Assembly: GCA_964418515.1 (NCBI GenBank)
Contig: CAYQLK010000002.1
Coordinates: forward strand, 1 to 57,828
Source of the DNA: CAYQLK01 sp964418515
Lineage (GTDB): Bacteria; Patescibacteriota; Microgenomatia; CAYQLK01
Direction: 5' to 3'
Length of the DNA stretch: 57,828 bases
The position numbers and the translations under genes were made by a program. Below the pieces are notes generated by a model. The model ran no database searches and was not told the origin of the DNA. It worked only from the letters and a program-made list of their open reading frames with translations. Shown one piece after another: positions 34,030 to 43,523 of the stretch (its first letter is position 1; every line of letters begins with the position of its first letter).

Positions 34030-34965
34030 CTAATCAGTAACGCATTGTGCGTATGCGCCCCTCATTCTTTCTGGCAACAGTTTAGCAATCTGAACACCTA
34101 AAATATCAGCATTTTTAGTGTTGGATTCAGGATCATGCTTATCTCTACTTATGGTAAAAGACTGCCCTATTCTCATTTGGTAGGCAGATTTTTTACGACT
34201 AAACCAAAAACCTACAGGTAGCATTGGCACTCTCATTGCACCAGCCAACTCAGCCAGTTTACCTGCCATTGGGTCAACTTGGTGTAACTCAAATTCGTCC
34301 TTTCCTGTAGGATATAAAATAAGAACATCGCCGTTTCGAAACACTTTTGGAATTTCTCGGGAGTGAGTATTTGTTGGAATCATTCCAAATACCACAGAAG
34401 TGTTGAATAAAACTTGATTTGCAACATCGTTGGCCTGACCGATAACTTTTTCAACGCTAGCATGAATACTTCGAGTTATTGGAGGAGCTAAGTGTGGATA
34501 AACCAAATCAAGGCGAGTATTTTTTTCTGTTTTTTCTACTAGTCTTTTTTCATTTTCAATAACTGGAATAAAATTCCTAATGTCGCCGTCTGGTAGATGC
34601 TCACTAATGGCGTGAGCCATAATCGGAGCTTGAGGCATACCTTTGTGTATCCCGCGATTGAAGTGATTAGAAACAATAACAAATGATCCAGCTTGGGGAA
34701 TATACTCTTGACCGGAAACATTAACATCGTGCTCAAAATATGATTTTAATTTTTCGTCCTTTAAGGGGTGAGAGAACGGATTACCATTAGCAATGTCTAC
34801 TAGTACTTGCTCAAATGCTGCTTTTGCGGCAGGATCTTTAAGGTTTTGCCTTGGACCACTGTGCTCCATAGACATATGATAGGCGCGCATCCCGAGCCTT
34901 TCAATTCTGTTTAGAGGACGAGTAGCATCGGGTTTTTCAAAATAATATGGCTCTTTTTCTCTCAT
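34030..34965 (-). CDS. PlsC-like acyltransferase homologue with altered active site
   Basis: I start at 34965 (MREKEPYYF), since a -10-like TATACT near 34990 lies inside the longer frame from 35019. The 311-residue product resembles glycerolipid acyltransferases. IPQAGSFVIVSNHFNRG sits where the N-H-x4-D motif belongs, but no Asp follows at the right spacing. ILYPTGKDEFEL stands for the F-P-E-G-T-R block, and AGAMRVPMLPVGFW for the last block. The key His is kept; the Asp and the EGT signature are changed. It may use another substrate or have lost activity. Its 3' end is 3 bases from the desaturase stop. The pairing hints at acyl-lipid editing. Confidence 0.6.
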   Translation of the reverse strand: MREKEPYYFEKPDATRPLNRIERLGMRAYHMSMEHSGPRQNLKDPAAKAAFEQVLVDIANGNPFSHPLKDEKLKSYFEHDVNVSGQEYIPQAGSFVIVSNHFNRGIHKGMPQAPIMAHAISEHLPDGDIRNFIPVIENEKRLVEKTEKNTRLDLVYPHLAPPITRSIHASVEKVIGQANDVANQVLFNTSVVFGMIPTNTHSREIPKVFRNGDVLILYPTGKDEFELHQVDPMAGKLAELAGAMRVPMLPVGFWFSRKKSAYQMRIGQSFTISRDKHDPESNTKNADILGVQIAKLLPERMRGAYAQCVTD

Positions 34966-35054
34966 ATAGGTTTTTTGAGTTTGGCAAAGTATAGTACTAC
35001 TAATTAGGCTGAAAAACAACCCATAGTGTTATGAGAAATTGAGTAGGAGTGAAA

Positions 35055-35450
35055 TTACTTTTTTTTAAAAAATCTTCGAGTTTTTTTAGTCGGAACTTCG
35101 ACTGCTTCTGATGTATCCACAGGACTTGTTGTTTCAACAAAATTAACACTTGAGGATTCAAAATCGCGAGGTAAAAGCTTGTCGATATTTAAACTGCCGA
35201 TTGTTTTAATGCTTTCAACCGTTTCGTTTACGCTATTTTTTAAATCCACTGCTTTTTCTTTTACCTCATTTTCTGCAATATGAAGCGTTTTTTGCGGATC
35301 TTCAACAATATTTTCTAATGATTTTTTGACATAATCGTAAAGCTCTGGTGTTTTTTTTCTACCAGAATCAGAAATAAAATAAGCTACACCAGCCCCGATT
35401 GCTGTACCAATTAAAAAACTAACAGTGATATTCTTTTTTTCGTCGTCCAT
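35055..35450 (-). CDS. YtxH-like small membrane protein
   Basis: 131 residues with a Gly/Ala-rich membrane segment near the start (FLIGTAIGAGVAYFI, about 11-26). A charged helical tail follows (VKKSLENIVEDPQKTLH, VKEKAVDLKNSVNETVESI) and the C-terminus is very basic (KKTRRFFKKK). This is the layout of YtxH-domain proteins, whose role is unclear, although some are linked to stress or the cell envelope. Its start touches the stop of the next small membrane protein gene, so they form a pair. Confidence 0.7.
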   Translation of the reverse strand: MDDEKKNITVSFLIGTAIGAGVAYFISDSGRKKTPELYDYVKKSLENIVEDPQKTLHIAENEVKEKAVDLKNSVNETVESIKTIGSLNIDKLLPRDFESSSVNFVETTSPVDTSEAVEVPTKKTRRFFKKK

Positions 35451-35698
35451 TACTTACGATTGGCGAACTTTTCAACAATTCCGATCCCTGCCTGAATTCC
35501 AGATGTAAGATTTGCCAATGAACTAACTGGCTGTTTAACACTTTCAGTTATATCGCCCGTATCGTCTAAAATCCGATTCATTTTCCTTAGACTGACCCGT
35601 ATATCCTTAAGAAGTTGATAGACTTGATATCCAATAAAAAGAATAGCGGCCGTAACGATAATTGCGATGAGGAGAATAATAAATTGAACAGGATCCAT
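35450..35698 (-). CDS. Small single-pass membrane protein
   Basis: 82 residues: a membrane segment from about 5 to 27 (FIILLIAIIVTAAILFIGYQV), then an amphipathic helix (LLKDIRVSLRKMNRILDDTGDITESVKQPV). This is similar in plan to DUF948-type or methyl-accepting-like coiled helices. It shares one base with the YtxH-like gene, so the two are probably translated together. Function unknown. Confidence 0.7.
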   Translation of the reverse strand: MDPVQFIILLIAIIVTAAILFIGYQVYQLLKDIRVSLRKMNRILDDTGDITESVKQPVSSLANLTSGIQAGIGIVEKFANRK

Positions 35699-35783
35699 AT
35701 GGGCAGTATTGTTTTTTATAATGACTCTGGGGGTAATTTTATCAAAGTGGGCGTGTAAGTCAACGACGGTTTGGTCGTGAAAA

Positions 35784-36422
35784 TTACTGCGGATTATAAA
35801 ATATTGTGAGGTTTTTGGTTGTTTTTCTGTTGTTTCTATCGATTGAGACTATTTCATATTTGTTAAGGCCTGACTCAAGAATTACAGGTTTTGAAAATTC
35901 ACCCTTAGTTGTTAATGATGTCTGATTATTGTTTATAAAAAGAGTTGAATCTGGGCCAGTCTTGCCAGTAATAAAAATATTTTTGGTGTTAAATTCTTGA
36001 TTGTTCTGTGGAGATACTATGCTTAAATTAGGCCCAGACGAGAGAGAGAAAAATAAGTTACTAAAATAAAATAAAAATAAGAATGCAATTACAGCAATCG
36101 CTAGATAAAAAATTCTTTGAGGTGTAACAGAAAATATTGAGTTGGATAATTGAGTTAAGAAAGGTTTAGTTGTAGCTAAATTATCAGGCTTGTCTGTTTC
36201 CCTACGGTATAAAGCTACGATATTTTCGGGATCAAGATTTAAAAAAATAGCGTAATTTCTAATAAAACCTTTTACAAATGTAGATGGAGGTAAATTTTTA
36301 AAGTCGCCCTCTTCAATTTTTGATAGTACGGTTTTTTTAATTTTTATTTCATGCTCAATACGCTCAAGTGTATAGCCTTTTTTGAGTCTTTCGCTTCTTA
36401 ATTTTTCACCAGACTTTTGCAT
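35784..36422 (-). CDS. RodZ-like helix-turn-helix membrane protein
   Basis: 212 residues. The N-terminus is an HTH_25-type DNA-binding-like domain (GEKLRSERLKKGYTLERIEH, IEEGDFKNLPPSTFVKGFIRNYA), the hallmark of RodZ. One membrane segment follows at about 110-128, then an Ig-like exterior domain (SPQNNQEFNTKNIFITGKTG, LFINNNQTSL). RodZ links MreB filaments to the envelope and sets cell shape; no MreB gene is in the window. The order HTH, TM, beta domain fits well. It lies 40 bases downstream of ftsK on the same strand. Confidence 0.85.
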   Translation of the reverse strand: MQKSGEKLRSERLKKGYTLERIEHEIKIKKTVLSKIEEGDFKNLPPSTFVKGFIRNYAIFLNLDPENIVALYRRETDKPDNLATTKPFLTQLSNSIFSVTPQRIFYLAIAVIAFLFLFYFSNLFFSLSSGPNLSIVSPQNNQEFNTKNIFITGKTGPDSTLFINNNQTSLTTKGEFSKPVILESGLNKYEIVSIDRNNRKTTKNLTIFYNPQ

Positions 36423-36462
36423 AGTGGGAGTATTTTACAACCTGAGGGCTGATTTTTGAAAA

Positions 36463-38565
36463 TTAATCTATTTTCTCTTGAGCAGAATCGCTTGAATTTC
36501 CTAGTATGAGAGATGGGTCTGTTATCAAGAGCTCTCGTGGTTTTGAACCATCACGAGGCCCAACGACCCCTGCATCTTCTAGTTGGTCGATAATTTTAGC
36601 TGATCTGGCATAACCGACGCCTAGCTTACGCATCAAAAAGGACGAGGATGCTTGATTTTGAGAGATAATTGCATACAAAGCTTCTTCAAACAATGGATCA
36701 CGATCACTTGCTCCCCCACCAACACCTCCAGCACTTCGACCAACAGCCATACTGGTAATCTCTTCGACATATTCAGGCTCTTGACCACTACTCTTTAAGA
36801 ATGAGACTAGATTATGAATCTCGTCGTTGCTTACATATACACCTTGAATACGAGCGGTTTTTGATGAATCTGGCGGAACGTACAACATGTCTCCCTTGCC
36901 TAAGAGTTTTTCAGCACCTGACATATCAATAATTACCCTTGAGTCAGTTTGGGAAGTGACATTGAAAGCAATACGTGTCGGAATGTTAGCTTTTATGACA
37001 CCAGTTATGACATCCACAGATGGTCTCTGTGTTGCTAAAATCAAGTGAATGCCAACAGCACGAGCCATCTGCGCAAGACGAACGATTGCCTGTTCAACTT
37101 CGATGGCTGCTAACTTCATAACAGTATTAAGCTCATCAATGACGATAACTATAAAAGGCATGGCTTGAAAACCAGACTGGCGATTGTACTCATCAATGTT
37201 TTTGACACCAGCCTGAGACAGAAGTTCATACCTGTTGTCCATTTCTCTGACTGACCATTTAAGGGCTGAAAGTGTTTTTTCTGGCTCAACAATCACAGGA
37301 TTAAGTAAGTGTGGAATACCATTAAATGGTGCTAGCTCTACTCTTTTCGGATCAACGAGAATAAATTTTACCTCGTCTGGATTGGCTCTAAATAAAATTG
37401 AACAAATAATTGAGTTAATTAAGACTGATTTACCAGAACCGGTTGTACCAGCAACAAGAATGTGTGGCATTTTGCTGATATCAGCAACAAGTGGTTGACC
37501 TGAAATATCTAATCCTAACGCAAAGGCAAGTTTTGATTTCTCGGACTGCATGTTTTTACTGGTGAGCATCTGACGAAGATTGAGAGTCTCTCTTTTTAGA
37601 TTAGGAATTTCTATACCAATTAGTGATTTACCAGGAATGGGTGCTTCGATTCTGACATTGCCGGTTTGAGTAGCTAGAGCCATCGCAAGATCTGACCCAA
37701 GATTCACAATTTTTGATACTTTTGTTCCAAGTGGCAGACTAATTGCATATTGGGTAACGGTAGGCCCTGGGTTATATTCAACAACTTTTGCCTGGATTGA
37801 GAAGCTTTCGAGAACTTTTTCGATTGTGTGAGCATTTTTGTTAACATCTCCTCTGTCGGCCTGCTCACCAGAGTCAGAAGAAAGAATTGAAAGTGGTGGA
37901 TATTGCCAAGCTCTTCTTGTTTTTGGAACATTGGTTTGAGCCTTGTTAGGAGTTTCTGGTCGAAATTTTTCAACATCATCTTCTTTTGGAGCAGCGATTT
38001 CAACTGTGCTGTTTTGCTGATATTGATGCCCAACTGAAATTCCTTTTGGTTTGGGACTTTTTTTGAAAATCTTACTCAAGTTACCAACTGTTAGCGCATA
38101 GGCTTCACTAAATGGTGTATCTGTAGCTAGTATTAAACCTGAAGCTAAACCAAAACCGACAACTATAATTCCTCCTAGAGGAGTTAATATTTCTGTAAGC
38201 GTTAACCAGACTACTGACCCAATAATACCTGACGACTCTGAGGAGAAAGCGGAAGTGAAGGAAATCATTGAAACTACAATGATAAAAATACCTAAAATCA
38301 AATTTATTTTTATGAATTTAAGTCTTAATCCTAATAAAAATAATCCACAAACTACACCCAAAATAGCTATGACAAAAGCTGACCATCCAAAAATAAATTT
38401 GATGGAGACTGAAAAATAAGATAACCCACCAGAGGGCTCAAAGACCGATAATAAACTTAAGAGTGAAAAAACTAGAATCGCTAGAGCGAATATGCTCTTG
38501 ATTGTTGAACCTTTAAGAAACTTAGATTTTTTTTGTTTCTTAAGTCTTTTTTTGTACTTTCTCAT
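36463..38565 (-). CDS. ftsK: FtsK/SpoIIIE-type DNA translocase
   Basis: 700 residues. Four or so membrane segments fill the first 170 residues, a linker follows, and the motor domain carries the Walker A motif GTTGSGKS (about 371) and Walker B IVIVIDELNTVM. DQTG-like blocks (AQMARAVGIHLILATQRPSVDVITG, TSQTDSRVIIDMSGAEKLLGKGDML) are typical of FtsK. A C-terminal winged-helix gamma domain (FLMRKLGVGYARSAKIIDQLEDAGVVGP) should read the polar DNA sequences that steer it. FtsK pumps DNA at the septum during division. The length is on the short side because the linker is short. All domains look intact. Confidence 0.97.
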   Translation of the reverse strand: MRKYKKRLKKQKKSKFLKGSTIKSIFALAILVFSLLSLLSVFEPSGGLSYFSVSIKFIFGWSAFVIAILGVVCGLFLLGLRLKFIKINLILGIFIIVVSMISFTSAFSSESSGIIGSVVWLTLTEILTPLGGIIVVGFGLASGLILATDTPFSEAYALTVGNLSKIFKKSPKPKGISVGHQYQQNSTVEIAAPKEDDVEKFRPETPNKAQTNVPKTRRAWQYPPLSILSSDSGEQADRGDVNKNAHTIEKVLESFSIQAKVVEYNPGPTVTQYAISLPLGTKVSKIVNLGSDLAMALATQTGNVRIEAPIPGKSLIGIEIPNLKRETLNLRQMLTSKNMQSEKSKLAFALGLDISGQPLVADISKMPHILVAGTTGSGKSVLINSIICSILFRANPDEVKFILVDPKRVELAPFNGIPHLLNPVIVEPEKTLSALKWSVREMDNRYELLSQAGVKNIDEYNRQSGFQAMPFIVIVIDELNTVMKLAAIEVEQAIVRLAQMARAVGIHLILATQRPSVDVITGVIKANIPTRIAFNVTSQTDSRVIIDMSGAEKLLGKGDMLYVPPDSSKTARIQGVYVSNDEIHNLVSFLKSSGQEPEYVEEITSMAVGRSAGGVGGGASDRDPLFEEALYAIISQNQASSSFLMRKLGVGYARSAKIIDQLEDAGVVGPRDGSKPRELLITDPSLILGNSSDSAQEKID

Positions 38566-38599
38566 TGGCAGGTTAAATAAATCGGCAGGTTTTTATAAC

Positions 38600-40318
38600 C
38601 TATACTTCTATCGTAAATATCAAAACTAATGGTCGTTTACGATATTCTTCTAGAAAATATCTTTCCAGGGATTCTTTAATTCTGTGCCTTAAAGAATTTG
38701 AATCAATTAGAGACCTATTGTCCATAACTTTTGAGATACTTCTCTTAGAAGATCTAATTATCTCATTTTTGTCAATTTTTATGAAGCCTCTAGTAATTAT
38801 TTCAGGGTCTTGATACAAAGATCCGTCTTCGTGATTAATTTTAAGAATCGCTAAGACAATACCGTCAGAAGATAGTGTTCTTCTGTCTTTAAGGATTGCT
38901 TCGTCAATCTCACCAGCTTCAAGACTATCAACAAAAATATTTTCAGCAGGAATAATTTTCCCAAAAGTAATCTTCTGATTATAGATAATTACCTCTTGAG
39001 CAGGTTTAGGGATTAAAATATTTTCATTTTTGTAGCCCATTGCTGACGCGATTCGACCATATTGTTTCATTTGCCTTAATGAACCTCCAATTGGTAAGAC
39101 ATTCTTGGCTTTAGTAAGAGCCATCATTAGCTTGAGGTCCATTTCTGCACCGTGACCTGACACGTGTAAGTCTTCCAAAATAGAAGAGTAGTAAACTTCA
39201 ACACCAAGTGCAGTCAGTGAGTTAATCATATTATCGACTGCTGTTTCATTACCAGGAATTGGGTCTGCGGAAAATACAACAGCGTCACCAGAAGCCAAAG
39301 TAACTTTACGGTGTTCTCCTGTTACTGCCATTGACAAGGCGGATTCTGGCTGGGCCTGAGAACCAGCAACAATTACTACCAAATCATTGCGATGATGTTG
39401 GATCGCTTCGGGTTTAACTAACATTTTTTTGGGAATATTAATAAAGCCTAAATTTTGTGCAATAGTAATATTTCGATCTATTGACCTACCTACTAAAGCA
39501 ACTTTTCGATTAAACTTGATGGCTGATTGAACGGCTTGATCAATTCTTGAGATATTTGAAGAAGCGGTCGTGATATAAACATTACCTTTTGTTTTTGATA
39601 CTACTTTGTCAAACGAATCTTGAATTTTAACTTCAGATAGTGTGTAACCTTTTTTCTCACTTCTTAAACAGTCAGATAATAATAAAAAGACTCCGTTCTC
39701 TTCACCTGCTATTTGTGAAATTCTTGTGGCATCTGAAGCGCGACCGTCAACAGGAGTCCAATCAAACTTAAAGTCAGGAGAATGATAAATTGTATAACCC
39801 TTAACCTTAAGCACAATGCCTTTGGAGTCAGGTACTGAATGAGTAATGTGAACAAATTCTGCTTTAAAATCGCCAAAACTGTAGGTTTTCCCCTCTTCGA
39901 TGGTATTAATTTGAAAACGATTTCCGCCTTTGGTCTGTTCAAGTTTACCTTTTATAAAACCTGCGGTAAGTTTAGCGGTAAAAACCGGTACGGGAATTTT
40001 GGGCAATATATAAGGTAGTCCACCCATGTGATCTTCGTGAGCATGACTAATCAAAAATGCTCTGACTTTTTTAAATTTTTCAGGCTGCATCAAATAAGAT
40101 ATGTCTGGCAATACAAAGTCGATTCCCAAGTTGGTCTCATCTGGGAAACCAATTCCACAATCTAAAACAATAATATCGTTCTCTGTTTCATAAACAAAAA
40201 AGTTTTTGGTCACTGTTCCTACGCCGCCGAGCCCTATAATTTTGACATCAAAAGGATTTTTGCTTTGTGGCGCAATAGAATTAGGATTATTAATATTTCT
40301 GGGTTTGAATGTTTTCAT
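38600..40318 (-). CDS. rnj: Ribonuclease J
   Basis: 572 residues of the metallo-beta-lactamase/beta-CASP type. The metal motif HAHEDH is at about residue 91 in ISHAHEDHMGGLPY, preceded by a DCGIGFP block. Later blocks include LHVSGHGAEMDLKLMMALTK, the beta-CASP ribonucleotide-binding signature, and the usual C-terminal domain (VDSLEAGEIDEAILKDRRTLSSDG). RNase J has 5'-3' exo- and endonuclease activity on mRNA and rRNA in bacteria without RNase E. The length fits the family. It lies 34 bases upstream of ftsK. Confidence 0.96.
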   Translation of the reverse strand: MKTFKPRNINNPNSIAPQSKNPFDVKIIGLGGVGTVTKNFFVYETENDIIVLDCGIGFPDETNLGIDFVLPDISYLMQPEKFKKVRAFLISHAHEDHMGGLPYILPKIPVPVFTAKLTAGFIKGKLEQTKGGNRFQINTIEEGKTYSFGDFKAEFVHITHSVPDSKGIVLKVKGYTIYHSPDFKFDWTPVDGRASDATRISQIAGEENGVFLLLSDCLRSEKKGYTLSEVKIQDSFDKVVSKTKGNVYITTASSNISRIDQAVQSAIKFNRKVALVGRSIDRNITIAQNLGFINIPKKMLVKPEAIQHHRNDLVVIVAGSQAQPESALSMAVTGEHRKVTLASGDAVVFSADPIPGNETAVDNMINSLTALGVEVYYSSILEDLHVSGHGAEMDLKLMMALTKAKNVLPIGGSLRQMKQYGRIASAMGYKNENILIPKPAQEVIIYNQKITFGKIIPAENIFVDSLEAGEIDEAILKDRRTLSSDGIVLAILKINHEDGSLYQDPEIITRGFIKIDKNEIIRSSKRSISKVMDNRSLIDSNSLRHRIKESLERYFLEEYRKRPLVLIFTIEV

Positions 40319-40534
40319 AGTAGATTTTGTCTAGTTATTTAATTATAAGTTTTTTCTAGTTAAACAATAAAAGTAATTTAAAAATAATATTCTCAAGCAA
40401 AATTTATTTTAACTGTTTATTACAAGCCTTGAATTCTACTACAAATTGAGTTTTTTTATTGGTTTATAATTATTTAACTAATTTCTAATGCTAGGTAAAA
40501 AAACAATTGCTTATTTTTCATTCAAGAGAAAGAT

Positions 40535-41728
40535 ATGAGGATTAAACTGTTAACTAAGCCATATGTAATATTTTTTTTCGTTTTTGTAATAGGTATTGTG
40601 TCTAATATTTTTTTTGATTTACCTAAAGGTTTTACTGTTTCAAAAATTAACTCTCAACTTGCCGTACAAATGGAGGCTTGTGAAATCTATGAATATTCGG
40701 ACAGTAATTTTTTATCCTCCGAGAGACGCAGTTGCTACAACGATAAAATTTTTAGCCATATACGCTCCAAGGGCTTGAAAAGTACCGTGTTAGGACTTGA
40801 GGATTATATGAAAACTGAACAGGGATCATATTTGGTCGGAACACGCTGTCATGACATTGGGCATGGTATAGGAATTGAGGCGGTAAAAGCTGGATATTCA
40901 TCAAGAGAGATTTTAGAGACTTGTAGCACATCGTGTGAGGGCGGGTGTTTAAATGGGGCAGGGCATGTGTTTATTACAACGCAATCCAAAAATGGAGACT
41001 TGAATAGTTTTTGTGATTTGGATGGAATCAATAAAACAGTTAGAGATATGTGTTTTCATGGAATTGGGCATGGACTCATGGAATATTACAGTTTGGATAT
41101 CCCAAAAGTTATAAAAGATTGTCAAAGAATTGAAAAGAATTCTGATAAATTTCAATGCGGACATGCGGCATTTATGGATACTAATTTAGTTAACCAAGCT
41201 CCATTTGATAAAATCCCAAAAAATCTCAATGAGTACTGTAAAGAGCTTGAAGATGTACTTAGATATTCCTGCTATCAATTTGGCGGATTTTTAACTTTTG
41301 TTAGAGATTTAGATATTGATGATTCATTTGATTTTTGTACAAAAATTCCAACTCAGATTTCTAATATCTGTTTTTCGAGAATTGGTGAGTCTGCATATTT
41401 GCGCAATAATGGGGATGCACAAAAAACATTGGAACTATGTAAGCGCATAGAAAATAATCAGTTTAGAAGTTGTTTAAAGGGCGCAAATATTTTTTCTATT
41501 CATACTCCAGATAGTTCTTTTGGGACAAAAGCAAAAAATATTTGTTTAGCAGTAAGTGGAGAAGTTAGATCGGGATGCTTATCTGATTTGGGGGCGATGA
41601 TTGTTAAGACATACGGAAACGAAGAGTTAAAAACTTTCTGCGAACCTCTAACCAGCATAGATAAAAAAAGTTGTTTTGAAATAAATCAGTCAATAATTAA
41701 TGAACCTGATTTTGTCCAAGCGGATTAA
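40535..41728 (+). CDS. CHG-family protein (paralog J, outlying copy)
   Basis: 397 residues with an anchor at about 10-28. Motifs: Cys 105-His 106-x3-His 110 (CHDIGHGIG); motif 2 altered to CEGGCLNGAGH (Cys 138, His 144); Cys 173-x-His 175-x3-His 179 in CFHGIGHG; Cys 196; Cys 208 then AAFMDT with Met 214 and Asp 215 instead of Glu. It lies alone between RNase J and a uracil-DNA glycosylase, about 8 kb from the other copies. The start is supported by an AAGAGAAAG stretch just upstream. The 216-bp AT-rich gap before it (40319-40534) holds no gene that I recognise. Function unknown. Confidence 0.76.
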   Translation: MRIKLLTKPYVIFFFVFVIGIVSNIFFDLPKGFTVSKINSQLAVQMEACEIYEYSDSNFLSSERRSCYNDKIFSHIRSKGLKSTVLGLEDYMKTEQGSYLVGTRCHDIGHGIGIEAVKAGYSSREILETCSTSCEGGCLNGAGHVFITTQSKNGDLNSFCDLDGINKTVRDMCFHGIGHGLMEYYSLDIPKVIKDCQRIEKNSDKFQCGHAAFMDTNLVNQAPFDKIPKNLNEYCKELEDVLRYSCYQFGGFLTFVRDLDIDDSFDFCTKIPTQISNICFSRIGESAYLRNNGDAQKTLELCKRIENNQFRSCLKGANIFSIHTPDSSFGTKAKNICLAVSGEVRSGCLSDLGAMIVKTYGNEELKTFCEPLTSIDKKSCFEINQSIINEPDFVQAD

Positions 41729-42351
41729 AGTAATTCTTCTTGGATAACACTAATTTCTGCATCTAACTTAGGATTATCATTAATTTTAGACTGCTCTAAG
41801 ACAATTTTAAGTTTTTGAAAATCGTTCTCTAATTCTTTTAAGATGTTTCCTGCTCTTAGGGCTGCGGCGGGATGATACAAAGGAAAAAGATGATATTTAC
41901 CAACTTGATAAGACCTGCCGTGAGCTTGAGATATTTTTTCGTCTGGTAAAAAAAGGTTCATTGAAAACCTACCCAATGTTGCGATTATTTTGGGCTGAAT
42001 AATTTGTATTTGGCGTTTTAGAAAGGGGGTATAAATTTTAATTTCTTCTGGTGTAGGATCGCGATTTTCTGGAGGTCTGTGTTTAATAATGTTTGTTATA
42101 AAAATATCTTCTCTGTTTAAAGATATACTGTCTAACATTTTATCTAAAAGCTTGCCTGCATTCCCAACGAAAGGCTTACCTTTTTGATCTTCGAAAAAAC
42201 CTGGCGCTTCGCCGATAAATAAAATATCAGCATCTGGATTGCCATCACCTGGGACGGATTGAGTAGCTGTTTTGTAGAGTGAACCAAGGCGGAGGTTTTT
42301 GACCTCTTCAGCAACTTGACTAAGGAGTTCTTGTTTTTCTTCTACGGTCAC
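41725..42351 (-). CDS. Family 4-like uracil-DNA glycosylase lacking all Fe-S cysteines
   Basis: 208 residues. Motif 1 is GEAPGFFEDQKGKPFVGNAG, then ITNIIKHRPPENRDPTPEEI, and the C-terminal HPAAALR block carries the uracil-recognition His. These mark the thermostable (family 4/5) uracil glycosylases that remove uracil from DNA. Members normally have four Cys holding a 4Fe-4S cluster: two near the N-terminus, one in K-C-RPP and one about 17 residues on. Here those positions read Leu 20, Gly 23, His 91 and Thr 108, and the whole protein has no Cys. It is thus predicted to be cluster-free. Its end overlaps that of paralog J by 4 bases, convergently. Confidence 0.88.
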   Translation of the reverse strand: MTVEEKQELLSQVAEEVKNLRLGSLYKTATQSVPGDGNPDADILFIGEAPGFFEDQKGKPFVGNAGKLLDKMLDSISLNREDIFITNIIKHRPPENRDPTPEEIKIYTPFLKRQIQIIQPKIIATLGRFSMNLFLPDEKISQAHGRSYQVGKYHLFPLYHPAAALRAGNILKELENDFQKLKIVLEQSKINDNPKLDAEISVIQEELL

Positions 42352-42399
42352 CTTATTTGATGATAATTTGTAAGACTTATTAGTTTTAACTACTAAAGC

Positions 42400-43446
42400 T
42401 TACCACGAAGGTACAAAATCTTTAATGTTTTCTTCGGTGATATGAAAATCTTTATTTTGAGTTTGAATTACCTGAAATGCGATACGTCTAGCAATACCAC
42501 TAATAGTTCGCTCAAGTGACCTCATTCCACCGTCAAACCCGAGCGGTCTAATAATTTTTGACCAAACACCATCGTCAACTGCAATCCTGACATCACTAAG
42601 TCCGGAATTTTTAATAACTTTTGGAAAAATGTATTTTTGTGCAATTACAAGTTTTTCTTCATCAGTGTAAGAAGGCATTTGTATTGGCTCAAGACGGTCC
42701 ATAACGGCGGTTGCGATATTGCCTGTGTTATTGGCAGTCGCCACGAACAGGACATCTGATAAATTCACAGGATAATCGAGATAATGGTCTGTAAAAGCTG
42801 AGTTTTGTTCTGGGTCAAGTAGCTCAACCAAGACACCCATAATATCGTTTCTGGTTTCGGTTGAAACTCTATCTATTTCGTCCAACAGCAAAACTGGATT
42901 ACGGCTTTTGGCTCTTTTTAAGGCTTTAATAATTAACCCTGGTTCTGCATCAGGATAGGCTCTGGACTGTCCACGTAATTGAATTGAATCCCCCATCCCT
43001 CCAAAAGGAATACGAATAAATTCTCTTCCCATGGCTTCAGCAATTGATATCGCCATTGTGGTTTTTCCTGTTCCAACTAGTCCAATAAGAAATAAAATCG
43101 GTGCTCTCGAAACACCGGCGTTTTGTATTAATTGCAACTTAAGTACCGAAAGATATTCGATGATTCTTGTCTTAATTGGATCCAGTCCGTAGTGGTTTTT
43201 GTCAAAAACTTCTTTGGCTTTTGTGAGATCAAGTAAGTCGTTGGTTTTGGAGTTCCATGGCATAGAGACAACCCAATCAATATATCTGCTGACGGCTTCG
43301 TATTCATTACTGTAACTTCCGAGAGTAACCATACGTTCAAGTCTGGTCAGCTGGGAATTAACCTTTTCTAATAGATCAGGAGGAAGCTGAACTTGTTGAA
43401 CTTTTTGAGCGAGTTTTGCGATGTCTTCTTGGGCAGTTTGGGGCAT
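42400..43446 (-). CDS. Lon-type AAA+ ATPase module without protease domain
   Basis: 348 residues. It begins with a Lon-like helical region (LLEKVNSQLTRLERM, YIDWVVSMPWNSKT) and has the Lon AAA+ module: Walker A GLVGTGKTT, Walker B LLLDEIDR, a sensor block VATANNTG, the Arg-finger-like AVMDRLEPIQM, and a sensor-2 block GMRSLERTISGIARR. The protein ends there. Lon's N-terminal substrate domain and the C-terminal Ser-Lys protease domain are both absent, against about 780 residues in full Lon. It can probably use ATP and remodel proteins but cannot cut. A partner protease elsewhere is possible. No frameshift remnant of the protease domain is visible downstream. Confidence 0.85.
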   Translation of the reverse strand: MPQTAQEDIAKLAQKVQQVQLPPDLLEKVNSQLTRLERMVTLGSYSNEYEAVSRYIDWVVSMPWNSKTNDLLDLTKAKEVFDKNHYGLDPIKTRIIEYLSVLKLQLIQNAGVSRAPILFLIGLVGTGKTTMAISIAEAMGREFIRIPFGGMGDSIQLRGQSRAYPDAEPGLIIKALKRAKSRNPVLLLDEIDRVSTETRNDIMGVLVELLDPEQNSAFTDHYLDYPVNLSDVLFVATANNTGNIATAVMDRLEPIQMPSYTDEEKLVIAQKYIFPKVIKNSGLSDVRIAVDDGVWSKIIRPLGFDGGMRSLERTISGIARRIAFQVIQTQNKDFHITEENIKDFVPSW

Positions 43447-43523
43447 ATAGGAATTTTAACGGAAAAAAAGTAATTTAGCTATGAATATGAAGTTGTAAGG
43501 GTTTTTTAATATTGTTTGATTAT

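Noticed and set aside
42400..43446. Frameshifted full-length Lon
   Set aside because: The sequence after the stop at 42400 is a different gene (uracil-DNA glycosylase), and no Lon protease Ser/Lys block was seen in other frames nearby.
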